From positions 1 through 20,815 of the IMG/VR virus record IMGVR_UViG_3300025070_000295: a stretch of DNA of 20,815 nucleotides. One strand, given 5' to 3'. This document shows, in pieces, positions 1 through 5,986 of the stretch. The position numbers and the translations under genes were made by a program. Position 1 is the stretch's first letter. Each line of letters begins with the position of its first letter. Under the pieces are notes generated by a model. It was not told the origin of the DNA. It searched no databases and saw only the letters and a list, made by a program, of their open reading frames with translations. Origin of the DNA: a virus.

Positions 1-170
1 ATTTCTAACTTTATATTATAATCTATTAATTTTTCGTTATATTGTATTTGTAATGTTGCAACTGCTTTTTCACGCCATATTCTATATCTTTTAGATTTAA
101 CACGCCTTCGTCCAAGGTTTGAATACATAGCATTAACGCTAATTGGAAATGGTAATACTAGTTTATTCAC
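1..170 (-). CDS. rusA: RusA-family Holliday junction resolvase, N-terminal part (runs off the left edge)
   Basis: RusA enzymes are small dimeric nucleases that cut Holliday junctions and branched DNA during phage recombination. Only the first 56 residues are present. They begin MNKLVLPFPISVNAMYS and continue with a basic stretch (GRRRVKSKRY), then RIWREKAV, which matches the usual RusA N-terminus: a beta strand, the LPxPxSxN motif, then R/K-rich sequence and a helix. The catalytic aspartates lie further on and are not visible. The start has to be the GTG at 168-170, because an in-frame TAG lies one codon upstream and no ATG precedes the conserved motif. This GTG overlaps the NinB stop by 8 nt (GTGAATAA), so translational coupling is likely. 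RusA next to NinB recalls the nin region of lambdoid phages. Family call fairly sure; start inferred. Confidence 0.8.
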   Translation of the reverse strand, partial: MNKLVLPFPISVNAMYSNLGRRRVKSKRYRIWREKAVATLQIQYNEKLIDYNIKLE

Positions 171-576
171 TTTCTATATCTTTTATATTAATACCCCAGT
201 TGTTGGCTTGCGCTATAATTAATTCACATAATTCGCTATGTTGCTCCTTAGTCATTTTGCTCGTACTTGGATTTAATGGTATCATACCGCCATCAAGGTC
301 TGGCATAAATTGCGTTTTGTATAAACTAGAGGCAAAAACTTGCTTCCAATTTTCTGGACTATAACGACCACCAATATCACTTATATGCCATTCATTACCA
401 TTCCAGCGTACTTGATTGCTAATTATAGTTAATAATGCCCACATCAAGCTATTTTGATTTGTGGTGCGTTTATCACGTTTCCAAGTTATATATGTGCCAG
501 CTGGTGCTCTTTTAGTAAGGTCAAGAGCTTTTGTTCTCTCAACCTCACTGTTAATTTGTATTGTATATTGACCCAT
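163..576 (-). CDS. ninB: NinB-like recombination protein
   Basis: A 137-residue protein of the NinB (lambda Orf) family. These are DNA-binding recombination mediators that can stand in for RecFOR by helping load annealing proteins onto SSB-coated DNA. The family signature is visible at residues 36-60: RTTNQNSLMWALL followed by QVRWNG, then an acidic/aromatic stretch and an ENWK motif around residues 75-78. Length is typical (about 140). It starts 2 nt after the SSB stop with only a weak ribosome site, so it is probably translationally coupled. Its stop overlaps the GTG start of rusA. Placement between SSB and RusA supports a role in annealing and resolution of recombination intermediates. Confidence 0.85.
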   Translation of the reverse strand: MGQYTIQINSEVERTKALDLTKRAPAGTYITWKRDKRTTNQNSLMWALLTIISNQVRWNGNEWHISDIGGRYSPENWKQVFASSLYKTQFMPDLDGGMIPLNPSTSKMTKEQHSELCELIIAQANNWGINIKDIESE

Positions 577-578
577 CT

Positions 579-995
579 TTAAAACGGTATTTCATCGTCT
601 AATGGATAATCTGTTGTTATTGGCTTTTCAGGCAATGAAATTAATCCAGTACCTTTATTATTATTACCAAGCAATTTAATTTCTCCATTATATCTTTCTA
701 ATACAATTTCAGTCGTATATTTATCACCGCTATCAGTACTATATTTTCTGGTTATTAACTTGCCTTCAATATATATTTTTGAACCCATGCCACCATAATT
801 TTCCATTAGCTTTATTAAATTTTCATTAAATATGCTTATTTTATGCCAATATGTTTTTTCTTGTGTTTCACCAGATTTATTTTTCCAACGTTCATTTGTA
901 GCTAATGAAAAACTCATGTTTTTATTACCATTACTAAATGACCTAACTTGTGGCTCACTTCCTATATTTCCTATTAAAATTACTTTATTAACCAT
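579..995 (-). CDS. ssb: Single-stranded DNA-binding protein (SSB)
   Basis: A 138-residue OB-fold SSB that coats single-stranded DNA during replication and recombination. The N-terminus MVNKVILIGNIGSEPQVR is the classic SSB beginning. It is followed by FSLATNERW, the W-H-K-I motif at residues 50-53, and the GSKIYIEGKL strand near residues 71-80. The protein ends in an acidic tip, DDEIPF, the conserved partner-binding tail, so the gene is complete. A longer reading starting at 1070 adds 25 residues unlike SSB. The start at 995 is preferred because it has a good ribosome site (aaggaga, about 6-12 nt upstream) and begins exactly at the family start. It overlaps the end of the YqaJ gene by 8 nt. 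Confidence 0.93.
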   Translation of the reverse strand: MVNKVILIGNIGSEPQVRSFSNGNKNMSFSLATNERWKNKSGETQEKTYWHKISIFNENLIKLMENYGGMGSKIYIEGKLITRKYSTDSGDKYTTEIVLERYNGEIKLLGNNNKGTGLISLPEKPITTDYPLDDEIPF

Positions 996-1635
996 TTTTA
1001 TCTCCTTGTAATTGGTTAAGTTCCAACAATAATGCTTCAACCTCACTGTTGGCACTATGTATTTCTTCAAGCATATATTTTTGATATTCTAAGTCTGGTA
1101 GAACCCTACAACGCGCTAATTGTAATCCAACTGGAAAGCGTGGGTCATAAGATACTATGTCAACCCATTCTTTTTTAGTTACCATTAATTGATGCTGTAA
1201 TTGTGTTTTATATTCAATTGCGTGTGCATTTTCTTGTAAATAGCTAACGTGTTTATGCATTGCAGATGGACATTTAATTTCTACTAATCCATTACTATCA
1301 ACTAAACCATCAGGCGAACACGTTATATAATTAAAATCAGGGTGGGTCACCATACCTACTTCTTTTATATTTATATAATCAAATTCGAAAGCGTAACAAT
1401 CTCTTGCTTCAGCTTCTAGCTCTGTTCCACGTTGCATTGCAGGGCTAGTATATGTATTTTGTTCGACATGACCAGTCATGCGCTCTAATGCTAATTTAAC
1501 AATCATATTCTTGCGCGATGTACTATACCCACTTTTTGTTTTAGCTAATATATCTTTAATACGAGATGCAGTAAAATTACCGCACCTCGCTTCAAACCAT
1601 TCTTGGCTACCTTGTTCTACATTATGTATTTTCAT
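988..1635 (-). CDS. YqaJ-like viral recombinase (lambda exonuclease-type 5'-3' nuclease)
   Basis: A 215-residue nuclease of the YqaJ/lambda Exo family (PD-(D/E)XK fold). It resects double-stranded ends to expose single strands for the annealing protein encoded just upstream. Motifs in order: GSQEWFEARCGNFTAS at residues 9-24 (family N-terminus), RGTELEAEAR at 69-78, the catalytic aspartate in CSPDG (D109), the VEIKCP motif (E119, K121), and the Q-rich helix YKTQLQHQLMV at 142-152 with the conserved glutamines. All expected active-site residues are present and the length is normal (about 200-220). The start overlaps the ERF gene by 14 nt. Annealase plus exonuclease in one operon forms a Red-like double-strand-break recombination system. 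Confidence 0.93.
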   Translation of the reverse strand: MKIHNVEQGSQEWFEARCGNFTASRIKDILAKTKSGYSTSRKNMIVKLALERMTGHVEQNTYTSPAMQRGTELEAEARDCYAFEFDYINIKEVGMVTHPDFNYITCSPDGLVDSNGLVEIKCPSAMHKHVSYLQENAHAIEYKTQLQHQLMVTKKEWVDIVSYDPRFPVGLQLARCRVLPDLEYQKYMLEEIHSANSEVEALLLELNQLQGDKNG

Positions 1636-2218
1636 TATTATCTTCTTTTTTTAACATAGTACGTTTTGCTGTTAGATATAAACTTCGCAATGTAGATTTG
1701 CTATTGTTAGGCATTTTTGTATGTCTTATAGTATTAGCTATTGCATCTAATTCTTCTACAGTTTGTGCTTGATATATATTTTTCATTAAAGGTTCTGTAT
1801 CAAAATCAGGTTCTTCTGCTTTTGCATCATGCGATTTATTTCCATCGTCATCTTCAACAGGCATATTGAGCATTGCTGATATTGCATTCCTACGGCAATA
1901 AGTGAATGTACTCATTAGCACGTGTATGTCTTTATTTTTCAATGGTGCTGGTGTTACTAATTCATAATATTCGCCAGACGTATGTGTTAATCGTGTAGTA
2001 ACTTTAATCATTTGGTTGTCTGTTATTTCACTTAATTCTTGCATAATGCTTAAATTATTATCACTTAATGGTTTATTAGCCGCATTAATAACTGAGCTAA
2101 GTGTTGCATATGTTGATTTATAATGTGGGTTTTTACCATCTTTCTTTGCGCCAGTAATAGCATTACTAGCGGCTGTAACAGCTGGTGCTATGTTTTTTGT
2201 TGATTCTGAATATTGCAT
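1622..2218 (-). CDS. erf: ERF-family single-strand annealing protein
   Basis: A 198-residue protein of the ERF superfamily, ring-forming annealing proteins that pair complementary single strands (named for P22 Erf). The diagnostic pattern is clear: a lysine/asparagine turn with NPHYKSTYATLSSVI at residues 30-44, then NKPLSDNNLSIMQ, LTHTSGEYYE at 77-86, the STFTYCRRNAISAML block at 103-117, and the acidic DDDGN at 123-127. After residue 130 the sequence is variable and probably a flexible or interaction region. A strong ribosome site (aggaga, 6-7 nt upstream) fixes the start. It is the first recognisable enzyme of the leftward operon, directly upstream of its YqaJ nuclease partner. Confidence 0.9.
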   Translation of the reverse strand: MQYSESTKNIAPAVTAASNAITGAKKDGKNPHYKSTYATLSSVINAANKPLSDNNLSIMQELSEITDNQMIKVTTRLTHTSGEYYELVTPAPLKNKDIHVLMSTFTYCRRNAISAMLNMPVEDDDGNKSHDAKAEEPDFDTEPLMKNIYQAQTVEELDAIANTIRHTKMPNNSKSTLRSLYLTAKRTMLKKEDNNENT

Positions 2219-2242
2219 ATTTAATCTCCTATTTTTATGCAG

Positions 2243-2437
2243 TTATGTAATTATTACAGGAACTAAGTCAGTTCCATGTGTTTCTGTATTATAATGTGAT
2301 ATATACCACTTACCATTACTACCATAATGTTTATGATAATCGGCTATAAAATTATTCCAATTATCGCGTGGTATTTCTATATGATTTGTTATTTCGTTAT
2401 AATTATAATAACTATTTGCTGGTTGATACTTTACCAT
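2243..2437 (-). CDS. Hypothetical small tyrosine/asparagine-rich protein
   Basis: A 64-residue protein that I do not recognise. It is rich in Tyr, Asn and His, with a central PRDNWNNFIADYHKHYG stretch and a C-terminal hydrophobic strand (LVPVIIT). No membrane segment, signal peptide or metal-binding cysteine motif is visible. It is the second gene of the leftward operon, 10 nt after the preceding gene and 24 nt before erf, and has a plausible ribosome site (aagggga) upstream of its ATG. The gene is real by position, spacing and ribosome site. The function is unknown; a small host-interaction or regulatory role would fit its place but is only inference. Confidence 0.7.
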   Translation of the reverse strand: MVKYQPANSYYNYNEITNHIEIPRDNWNNFIADYHKHYGSNGKWYISHYNTETHGTDLVPVIIT

Positions 2438-2447
2438 TTTTATCCCC

Positions 2448-2696
2448 TTAAATTGCTATAGCTTGTGCTAAATGTTTGAAATAATGTATTACATCTTTAT
2501 GATAGAAATCTATTTTTACTAACATATTTTTTATATTATTTTGTTCATTATTAGATGTATTTTTTATAGCGTCAATTAAGCAATTTAATGGAATATAATT
2601 CATTCCGCTGTTGCCATTAATTTCTAATACCTGTTCAACATCTATATTTTTTTCATTAATAAATGTATCTATCCATATATTAAATTTATTAGTCAT
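2448..2696 (-). CDS. Hypothetical small acidic protein, first gene of the leftward operon
   Basis: An 82-residue protein, first in the leftward operon and so the first made from the promoter at 2737-2765. Its ATG is preceded by a strong ribosome site (aaaggagat, about 5 nt spacing). The sequence has an N-terminal amphipathic helix (NIWIDTFINEKNIDVEQVLEI), a central loop (NGNSGMNYIPL), then two predicted helices, the second ending in VIHYFKHLAQAIAI. No known motif is seen. In lambda the corresponding place is held by the antiterminator N, but this protein lacks the arginine-rich N-terminus of N proteins, so I do not assign that role. Function unknown. Confidence 0.72.
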   Translation of the reverse strand: MTNKFNIWIDTFINEKNIDVEQVLEINGNSGMNYIPLNCLIDAIKNTSNNEQNNIKNMLVKIDFYHKDVIHYFKHLAQAIAI

Positions 2697-2736
2697 ATTA
2701 TCTCCTTTTGTAGCTTAATTGCTTGATAATAAAATT

Positions 2737-2765
2737 ACAGTATCAAACTATATATATAATGTAAA
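2737..2765 (-). promoter_or_regulatory. Leftward sigma70-type promoter of the recombination operon
   Basis: On the minus strand a TTTACA -35 box (2765-2760), a 17-nt spacer and a TACTGT -10 box (2742-2737). Predicted start near 2730, giving a leader of about 34 nt with a strong ribosome site. The -10 box matches only the key T, A and T positions, but it mirrors the plus-strand promoter, which strengthens the call. Confidence 0.6.
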
Positions 2766-2795
2766 GTAAAATAATTATCTTTTTTAGCTTTACAT
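2759..2795. repeat. Inverted repeat spanning both -35 boxes (possible operator)
   Basis: ATGTAAAG at 2759-2766 is perfectly repeated in inverse as CTTTACAT at 2788-2795, with a 21-nt AT-rich centre. The arms contain the -35 boxes of the two divergent promoters. A dimeric regulator bound here would block both. The HTH protein encoded at 3723 is the obvious candidate, but that is inference. Confidence 0.55.
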
Positions 2796-2817
2796 AACAG
2801 AATAAATAAATTACTAT
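2789..2817 (+). promoter_or_regulatory. Rightward sigma70-type promoter of the plus-strand operon
   Basis: On the plus strand a TTTACA -35 box (2789-2794), a 17-nt spacer and a TACTAT -10 box (2812-2817). Predicted start near 2824, with a leader of about 40 nt carrying a strong ribosome site (taggagat). Box sequence and spacing are the mirror image of the leftward promoter. Confidence 0.62.
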
Positions 2818-2863
2818 ATAAATATTACATAAGGCAATTAAGCCATTTTATAGGAGATGTAAT

Positions 2864-3721
2864 ATGAAAGTTTCACAAGAAGCCAAGAACGTTTATGAAC
2901 GTACTAATAAAATTTGGAAGGATAATGGTTTTACAATTAGATTCGGTGAACCTAATGAACCTGCTGACTTTAAAACAGCAGTACAATGTATAAAAGCATT
3001 TTGGTTAAAAGAGTTCAATCAAGAATTTCCATATAAAATTGAAAATGCTACATATGATTACGCTATTGGTTTAACGAGAAGGAAAAGAAAAAGTAGCTGG
3101 ATTGTAGAAGATTTGAGTACTCATGGTAGGCGTGACAATAAAAGTAAGGTAAAAGGTTATTACACATACAAACTTGCACCACACACTGGTTGGGCAAATA
3201 TAATACATGAAACAGGACATTTAGCAGGTCTAAAATTAGGTCATCGTCATAATGCAGAACACGCTTGTATTGAATTACGATTTACCAAATTCTTTTTTAG
3301 CAAGAAGTACATTGAAAAATCACGCAAGCGACTTGAGGCCAATCCTCCATCATATACTAACCATGTAATGGATTGCTCTGGACAAATAAAAAAACAGAAG
3401 AAGAAAAGAATAAGTTATAAACAGATGTGTATTACCTGTGCTAAATTGAATGACTGGTTATATTTTGAAATGTATGAAGTTTTTTTTAACACGCTTATGT
3501 GGGAATTTGAAGATAAACGTATAACAAAAGCTTGTAGTAAATATAGCAATTTATATGACTCATGTTCATATGAAGATATCGCGGCTAATTATTGGTGCGA
3601 ATATAAATGGAAACTTGAAAACCTGACATGGAAAGAAAGATGGGAATTATTATCTAAACACAAACTAATGACAAATGAAGATATTGATGATTATGCCAAA
3701 AATATTATGAAAGGAGTGTAA
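2864..3721 (+). CDS. Putative HExxH zinc metallopeptidase (ImmA/IrrE-like or SprT-like possible)
   Basis: A 285-residue protein with a zincin motif in IIHETGHLAG: H115, E116 and H119 would be two zinc ligands and the general base. Further candidate ligands follow in GHRHNAEHACIE (H127, H129, E132, H133, E137). A basic segment follows, with C171 and a CITC pair (C189, C192), which could form a small zinc site. The C-terminal third is helical, aromatic and Trp-rich. No signal peptide or membrane segment is seen, so it probably acts in the cytoplasm. A strong ribosome site (taggagat) fixes the start. It is first in the rightward operon, directly before a Cro-like gene, a setting that recalls ImmA-type proteases that cleave phage or ICE repressors; the His/Glu cluster and Cys pair also recall SprT proteases. 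The exact family is not recognised; peptidase activity is inferred from the motif. Confidence 0.6.
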   Translation: MKVSQEAKNVYERTNKIWKDNGFTIRFGEPNEPADFKTAVQCIKAFWLKEFNQEFPYKIENATYDYAIGLTRRKRKSSWIVEDLSTHGRRDNKSKVKGYYTYKLAPHTGWANIIHETGHLAGLKLGHRHNAEHACIELRFTKFFFSKKYIEKSRKRLEANPPSYTNHVMDCSGQIKKQKKKRISYKQMCITCAKLNDWLYFEMYEVFFNTLMWEFEDKRITKACSKYSNLYDSCSYEDIAANYWCEYKWKLENLTWKERWELLSKHKLMTNEDIDDYAKNIMKGV

Positions 3722-3722
3722 A

Positions 3723-3932
3723 ATGCAACATACAATAAAACAAATTATAGAACAATGTGGAGGCACTACTGCTTTAAGTCAACATTGTAAAACTCAACAA
3801 CAAACAATTAGAAAATGGTATGTCAATAAAGGCATACCAGAAAAGCACTGGGCTAAGATTATAAATCTGTATGGTGATGATTTAACGCCTAGCATATTAC
3901 ATGAATTAAATGAAAGCTTGCGTAATGATTGA
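3723..3932 (+). CDS. Cro/YdaS-like helix-turn-helix DNA-binding protein
   Basis: A 69-residue protein with the layout of Cro/YdaS-type regulators: helix IKQIIEQCGG, the turn motif TTALSQHCKTQQQTIRKWYVN, then KGIPEKHWAKIINLYG and a short C-terminal tail (LTPSILHEL). The GGTTALSQH...IRKWYxxKGIPxxxW pattern is typical of the family. These are small dimers that bind operators, often repressing an early promoter. The gene lies 1 nt after the metallopeptidase gene with a good ribosome site (aaaggagtg). The symmetric divergent promoter region at 2713-2843 is the likely target, by analogy with lambda Cro. No partner CI-type repressor is seen in the window. Confidence 0.78.
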   Translation: MQHTIKQIIEQCGGTTALSQHCKTQQQTIRKWYVNKGIPEKHWAKIINLYGDDLTPSILHELNESLRND

Positions 3933-4107
3933 ACAATATAAAGATAAAAGTGGCACTGTAACTTATTATAAAAATCACCCATATTATTCACGTTATAAAT
4001 ATCGCAATGCAATATTAAGGCGAGATACACGCGACCAACATAAATGGTTAAAGATATTAAAAGATGATGTTAGCAAAGCAATTAGAGGCGACTATGAAGC
4101 TATCTGA
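3925..4107 (+). CDS. Hypothetical 60-residue basic tyrosine-rich protein
   Basis: A small protein rich in Tyr, Lys and Arg, beginning MIEQYKDKSGTVTYYKNHPYY and continuing with RYKYRNAILRRDTRDQHKWLK. I do not recognise it. The net positive charge could suit nucleic acid binding, but no motif is seen. The ATG at 3925 is preferred because it overlaps the preceding stop by 8 nt and has a modest ribosome site (gaaag); an alternative ATG at 3910 lacks one and overlaps by 23 nt. Its end overlaps the HNH gene start by 14 nt. Tight coupling on both sides supports it as a real gene. Confidence 0.6.
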   Translation: MIEQYKDKSGTVTYYKNHPYYSRYKYRNAILRRDTRDQHKWLKILKDDVSKAIRGDYEAI

Positions 4108-4474
4108 CCATCCCGACTATGTTAAATTTAAACCACTAACTAAAATGCAGTTTGGACAATTAGTTGCTGAACAAAATGGCTTATGTGCGACTTGTAAAGA
4201 GTTCTTAGTATTTAAACCAAAACACATCCGAGAAGAACACTTACACAGTCGTGCGTTAGGTGGTAAACACGAATTGCGTAATATCTCATTGACCTGCATT
4301 AAGTGTGCAATCGTTAAAGATAAAGCAGATAGCTTAGCACGTAAGAAATTACGTTCGCTATTAAAAACGACCAAGAAATCACAGAAACCTAAGCAGAAAA
4401 TACAAGGTCGTACTAAAATACAATCAAGAGGGTTTAAAAATACTTACAAACCAAATATAAAGGAGATAGACTAA
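4094..4474 (+). CDS. HNH endonuclease
   Basis: A 126-residue HNH (beta-beta-alpha metal) nuclease. Motifs in order: CATC at residues 31-34 (first half of the structural zinc site), EEHLHSRALGG at 47-57 carrying the catalytic histidine in the place of the usual DH, N63 in LRNISLTC, and CIKC at 68-71 (second half of the zinc site) followed by VKDKAD. The C-terminal 40 residues are Lys-rich and probably unstructured, DNA-binding sequence. The start at 4094 is chosen over 4064 because it has a ribosome site (gagg) and matches the domain start. It may be a free-standing homing-type nuclease or a genuine early phage enzyme attacking host or rival DNA. The family is clear, the target unknown. Confidence 0.83.
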   Translation: MKLSDHPDYVKFKPLTKMQFGQLVAEQNGLCATCKEFLVFKPKHIREEHLHSRALGGKHELRNISLTCIKCAIVKDKADSLARKKLRSLLKTTKKSQKPKQKIQGRTKIQSRGFKNTYKPNIKEID

Positions 4475-4788
4475 TGCCTTTTATACAAACATGGAATTGG
4501 ATGGACAACATAGACGAATATATGGACATCTACTTTCTTAACCAAGAATGCGTACACGACGATGGTGAAGTCAGAAAATACAAATTTCATTTGTTTAGAC
4601 GTGATGTCTACACTAACAAATTTAACTTCATTGAGACATTAAACTGGTCGTCATACACGACATATGGTGCTGATAAGGCAACTGAGTTTTATGCTATCTG
4701 TGATAAATTAGAACTACAATATAAGCAAGCGGCTAACGTGGCCTCACGGTTGTTCGGTGTACCTCGCCAAGCTTATAATGATATGTAA
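4474..4788 (+). CDS. Hypothetical protein, last gene of the plus-strand operon
   Basis: A 104-residue protein that I do not recognise. It is aromatic and acidic at the N-terminus (FIQTWNWMDNIDEYMDIYF), with a middle strand-like region (YKFHLFRRDVYTNKFNFIE) and a C-terminal helix. No membrane segment or metal-binding motif is visible. Its ATG overlaps the HNH stop (TAATG) and has a strong ribosome site (aaaggag). The 3' end overlaps by 56 nt the 3' end of the opposing metallophosphoesterase gene, so the two operons converge with shared coding sequence and no terminator that I can see between them. Confidence 0.65.
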   Translation: MPFIQTWNWMDNIDEYMDIYFLNQECVHDDGEVRKYKFHLFRRDVYTNKFNFIETLNWSSYTTYGADKATEFYAICDKLELQYKQAANVASRLFGVPRQAYNDM

Positions 4789-5914
4789 TCACTTTAGCAC
4801 CTCTTGCTGACGTCCAACCGCCAGCGGTGGAATATGAATCTCGTGTTGACAAGGTCGGGTGTTGCTCGACTACGGCTCCACCATCCTCCACTGTTCTTTC
4901 GTGGTGCATATGTCCAGTATGTATGTAAGCTTGTGTAGATTGCCCCCATAGCTTACGAAAACGTGGCTCACTTGCAAATAGCTTTGGCAGTTGTGCCATT
5001 CTTTTCTTATGTCCATGATGAAACCCTAATAATATCTCACCATGTAAATAAGCGTAGTAAGGAAATTCATTGTCAATCACTTCAACTCTTTTATCATCTT
5101 TAAATACGTATTTTATATGCTTTCTTAGCCAAATGCTACCTGACATATCATGGTTGCCTTCTGCCTGAACTACAACAACCTTACCAAATTTTTTAAGCAT
5201 CATATGAACCGCTTGGGTCATTATCTCAATAGTCAACCCTACAAGCTTACTATAGCGTGTATCTGCATCAAGTATGTGGCCTGACATAGGTGTGACAGCT
5301 GTAATGCCATCAAAATGCAGGAAATCACCTAGTTGGCAAAGAAAGCCTGTATGGGCTTTAGGTGAAGCTTCTATCATATCTGCTATTGCATTGAGAAACA
5401 CACGCTTTGATATATTTACATCCCAATCGTCACCTGTCTCAGCTTCCCATGCGTACATCCCCAAATGAAAATCTGTAATCGTAATTAATGATAATAAATC
5501 TTTATCTGTGTGCTCAACTTTAGGGCTTGGCTTAAATGGCTTATAATTTTTATGCGTATCCTCAATAGCTAACAACATAATCTCATGTTGTCGTTCTTTG
5601 TCACCAATAGTTTTTACCCATTGACCAGTTAACTGTCCACTTGCATTATAATAACTAGATACACCTTTTACCTGAAAGCCATCTGGCGCAGTAGCAATCA
5701 TATCGTGTTCTGGTGCGTGGCCTCTGCGTGCCGCTCTTGCTTTAACTGTACTTGATATTGTAAATATAGCTCTAACAGACAAACCAAATTTAGCGGCAGT
5801 GTCATCAACAGTATCATCAGCGGCACGCGCAGTAATTATTTCTAATTCGCGTTGGTTAATACAATATTCCTTTAAGTCTAACCAATTTACTTTACTTGAA
5901 TTCGTTTTTCCCAT
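4733..5914 (-). CDS. Calcineurin-like metallophosphoesterase with predicted N-terminal HTH
   Basis: A 393-residue protein with two parts. Residues 18-65 look like a helix-turn-helix (TVDDTAAKFGLSVRAIFTI). Residues 142-340 are a calcineurin-like phosphoesterase with all metal motifs: DFH (D148, H150), GD (G196, D197), GNHD (253-256), the H299-H300/GH302 site and the final GHMHH (334-338, with H332 just before). Such two-metal enzymes cut phosphodiesters; Mre11/SbcD-type members act on DNA, and the HTH suggests DNA as target here. The last ~50 residues are variable. It lies 72 nt after the endolysin gene, separated by two small hairpins, with a weak ribosome site. It is the last gene of the late strand before the convergent junction. 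Domain call sure; role (DNA processing, packaging or nucleotide metabolism) unknown. Confidence 0.85.
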   Translation of the reverse strand: MGKTNSSKVNWLDLKEYCINQRELEIITARAADDTVDDTAAKFGLSVRAIFTISSTVKARAARRGHAPEHDMIATAPDGFQVKGVSSYYNASGQLTGQWVKTIGDKERQHEIMLLAIEDTHKNYKPFKPSPKVEHTDKDLLSLITITDFHLGMYAWEAETGDDWDVNISKRVFLNAIADMIEASPKAHTGFLCQLGDFLHFDGITAVTPMSGHILDADTRYSKLVGLTIEIMTQAVHMMLKKFGKVVVVQAEGNHDMSGSIWLRKHIKYVFKDDKRVEVIDNEFPYYAYLHGEILLGFHHGHKKRMAQLPKLFASEPRFRKLWGQSTQAYIHTGHMHHERTVEDGGAVVEQHPTLSTRDSYSTAGGWTSARGAKVITYHYKLGEVHRTTVRPR

Positions 5915-5933
5915 TTGCTTGTTTTAACTTTCT

Positions 5934-5980
5934 ATGCTAATAGCATGTTACAAGGTTTCTTTATCCCCTATTTCCTTGTA
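5934..5980. other. Two small hairpins in the leader of the phosphoesterase gene
   Basis: ATGCT/AGCAT at 5934-5938 and 5942-5946 form a tight 5-bp stem, and TACAAGG/CCTTGTA at 5949-5955 and 5974-5980 form a 7-bp stem with an 18-nt loop. Neither is followed by a T-run on either strand, so they do not look like standard terminators. They may be processing or attenuation structures between endolysin and phosphoesterase. Confidence 0.35.
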
Positions 5981-5986
5981 GCAAAC

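Larger units (their letters stand above)
2713..2843. repeat. Matched leader elements GCAATTAAGC in both divergent transcripts
   Basis: GCTTAATTGC at 2713-2722 and GCAATTAAGC at 2834-2843 are perfect 10-nt inverse copies. Read in the direction of transcription, each leader contains GCAATTAAGC starting about 9-10 nt after its predicted start site and followed by an AGGAGAT ribosome site and AATATGA. It could be a regulator site, an RNA element, or a relic of an inverted duplication of one promoter-leader. Confidence 0.65.

Noticed and set aside
579-1070. A 163-residue SSB starting at 1070
   Set aside because: The extra 25 residues do not resemble SSB and lie inside the YqaJ gene, while the start at 995 has a good ribosome site and the family N-terminus.
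4838-4868. Short inverted sequences around the convergent junction as a terminator
   Set aside because: The nearby stem-like sequences are short, lie in the phosphoesterase coding region and have no T-run; coding chance explains them.
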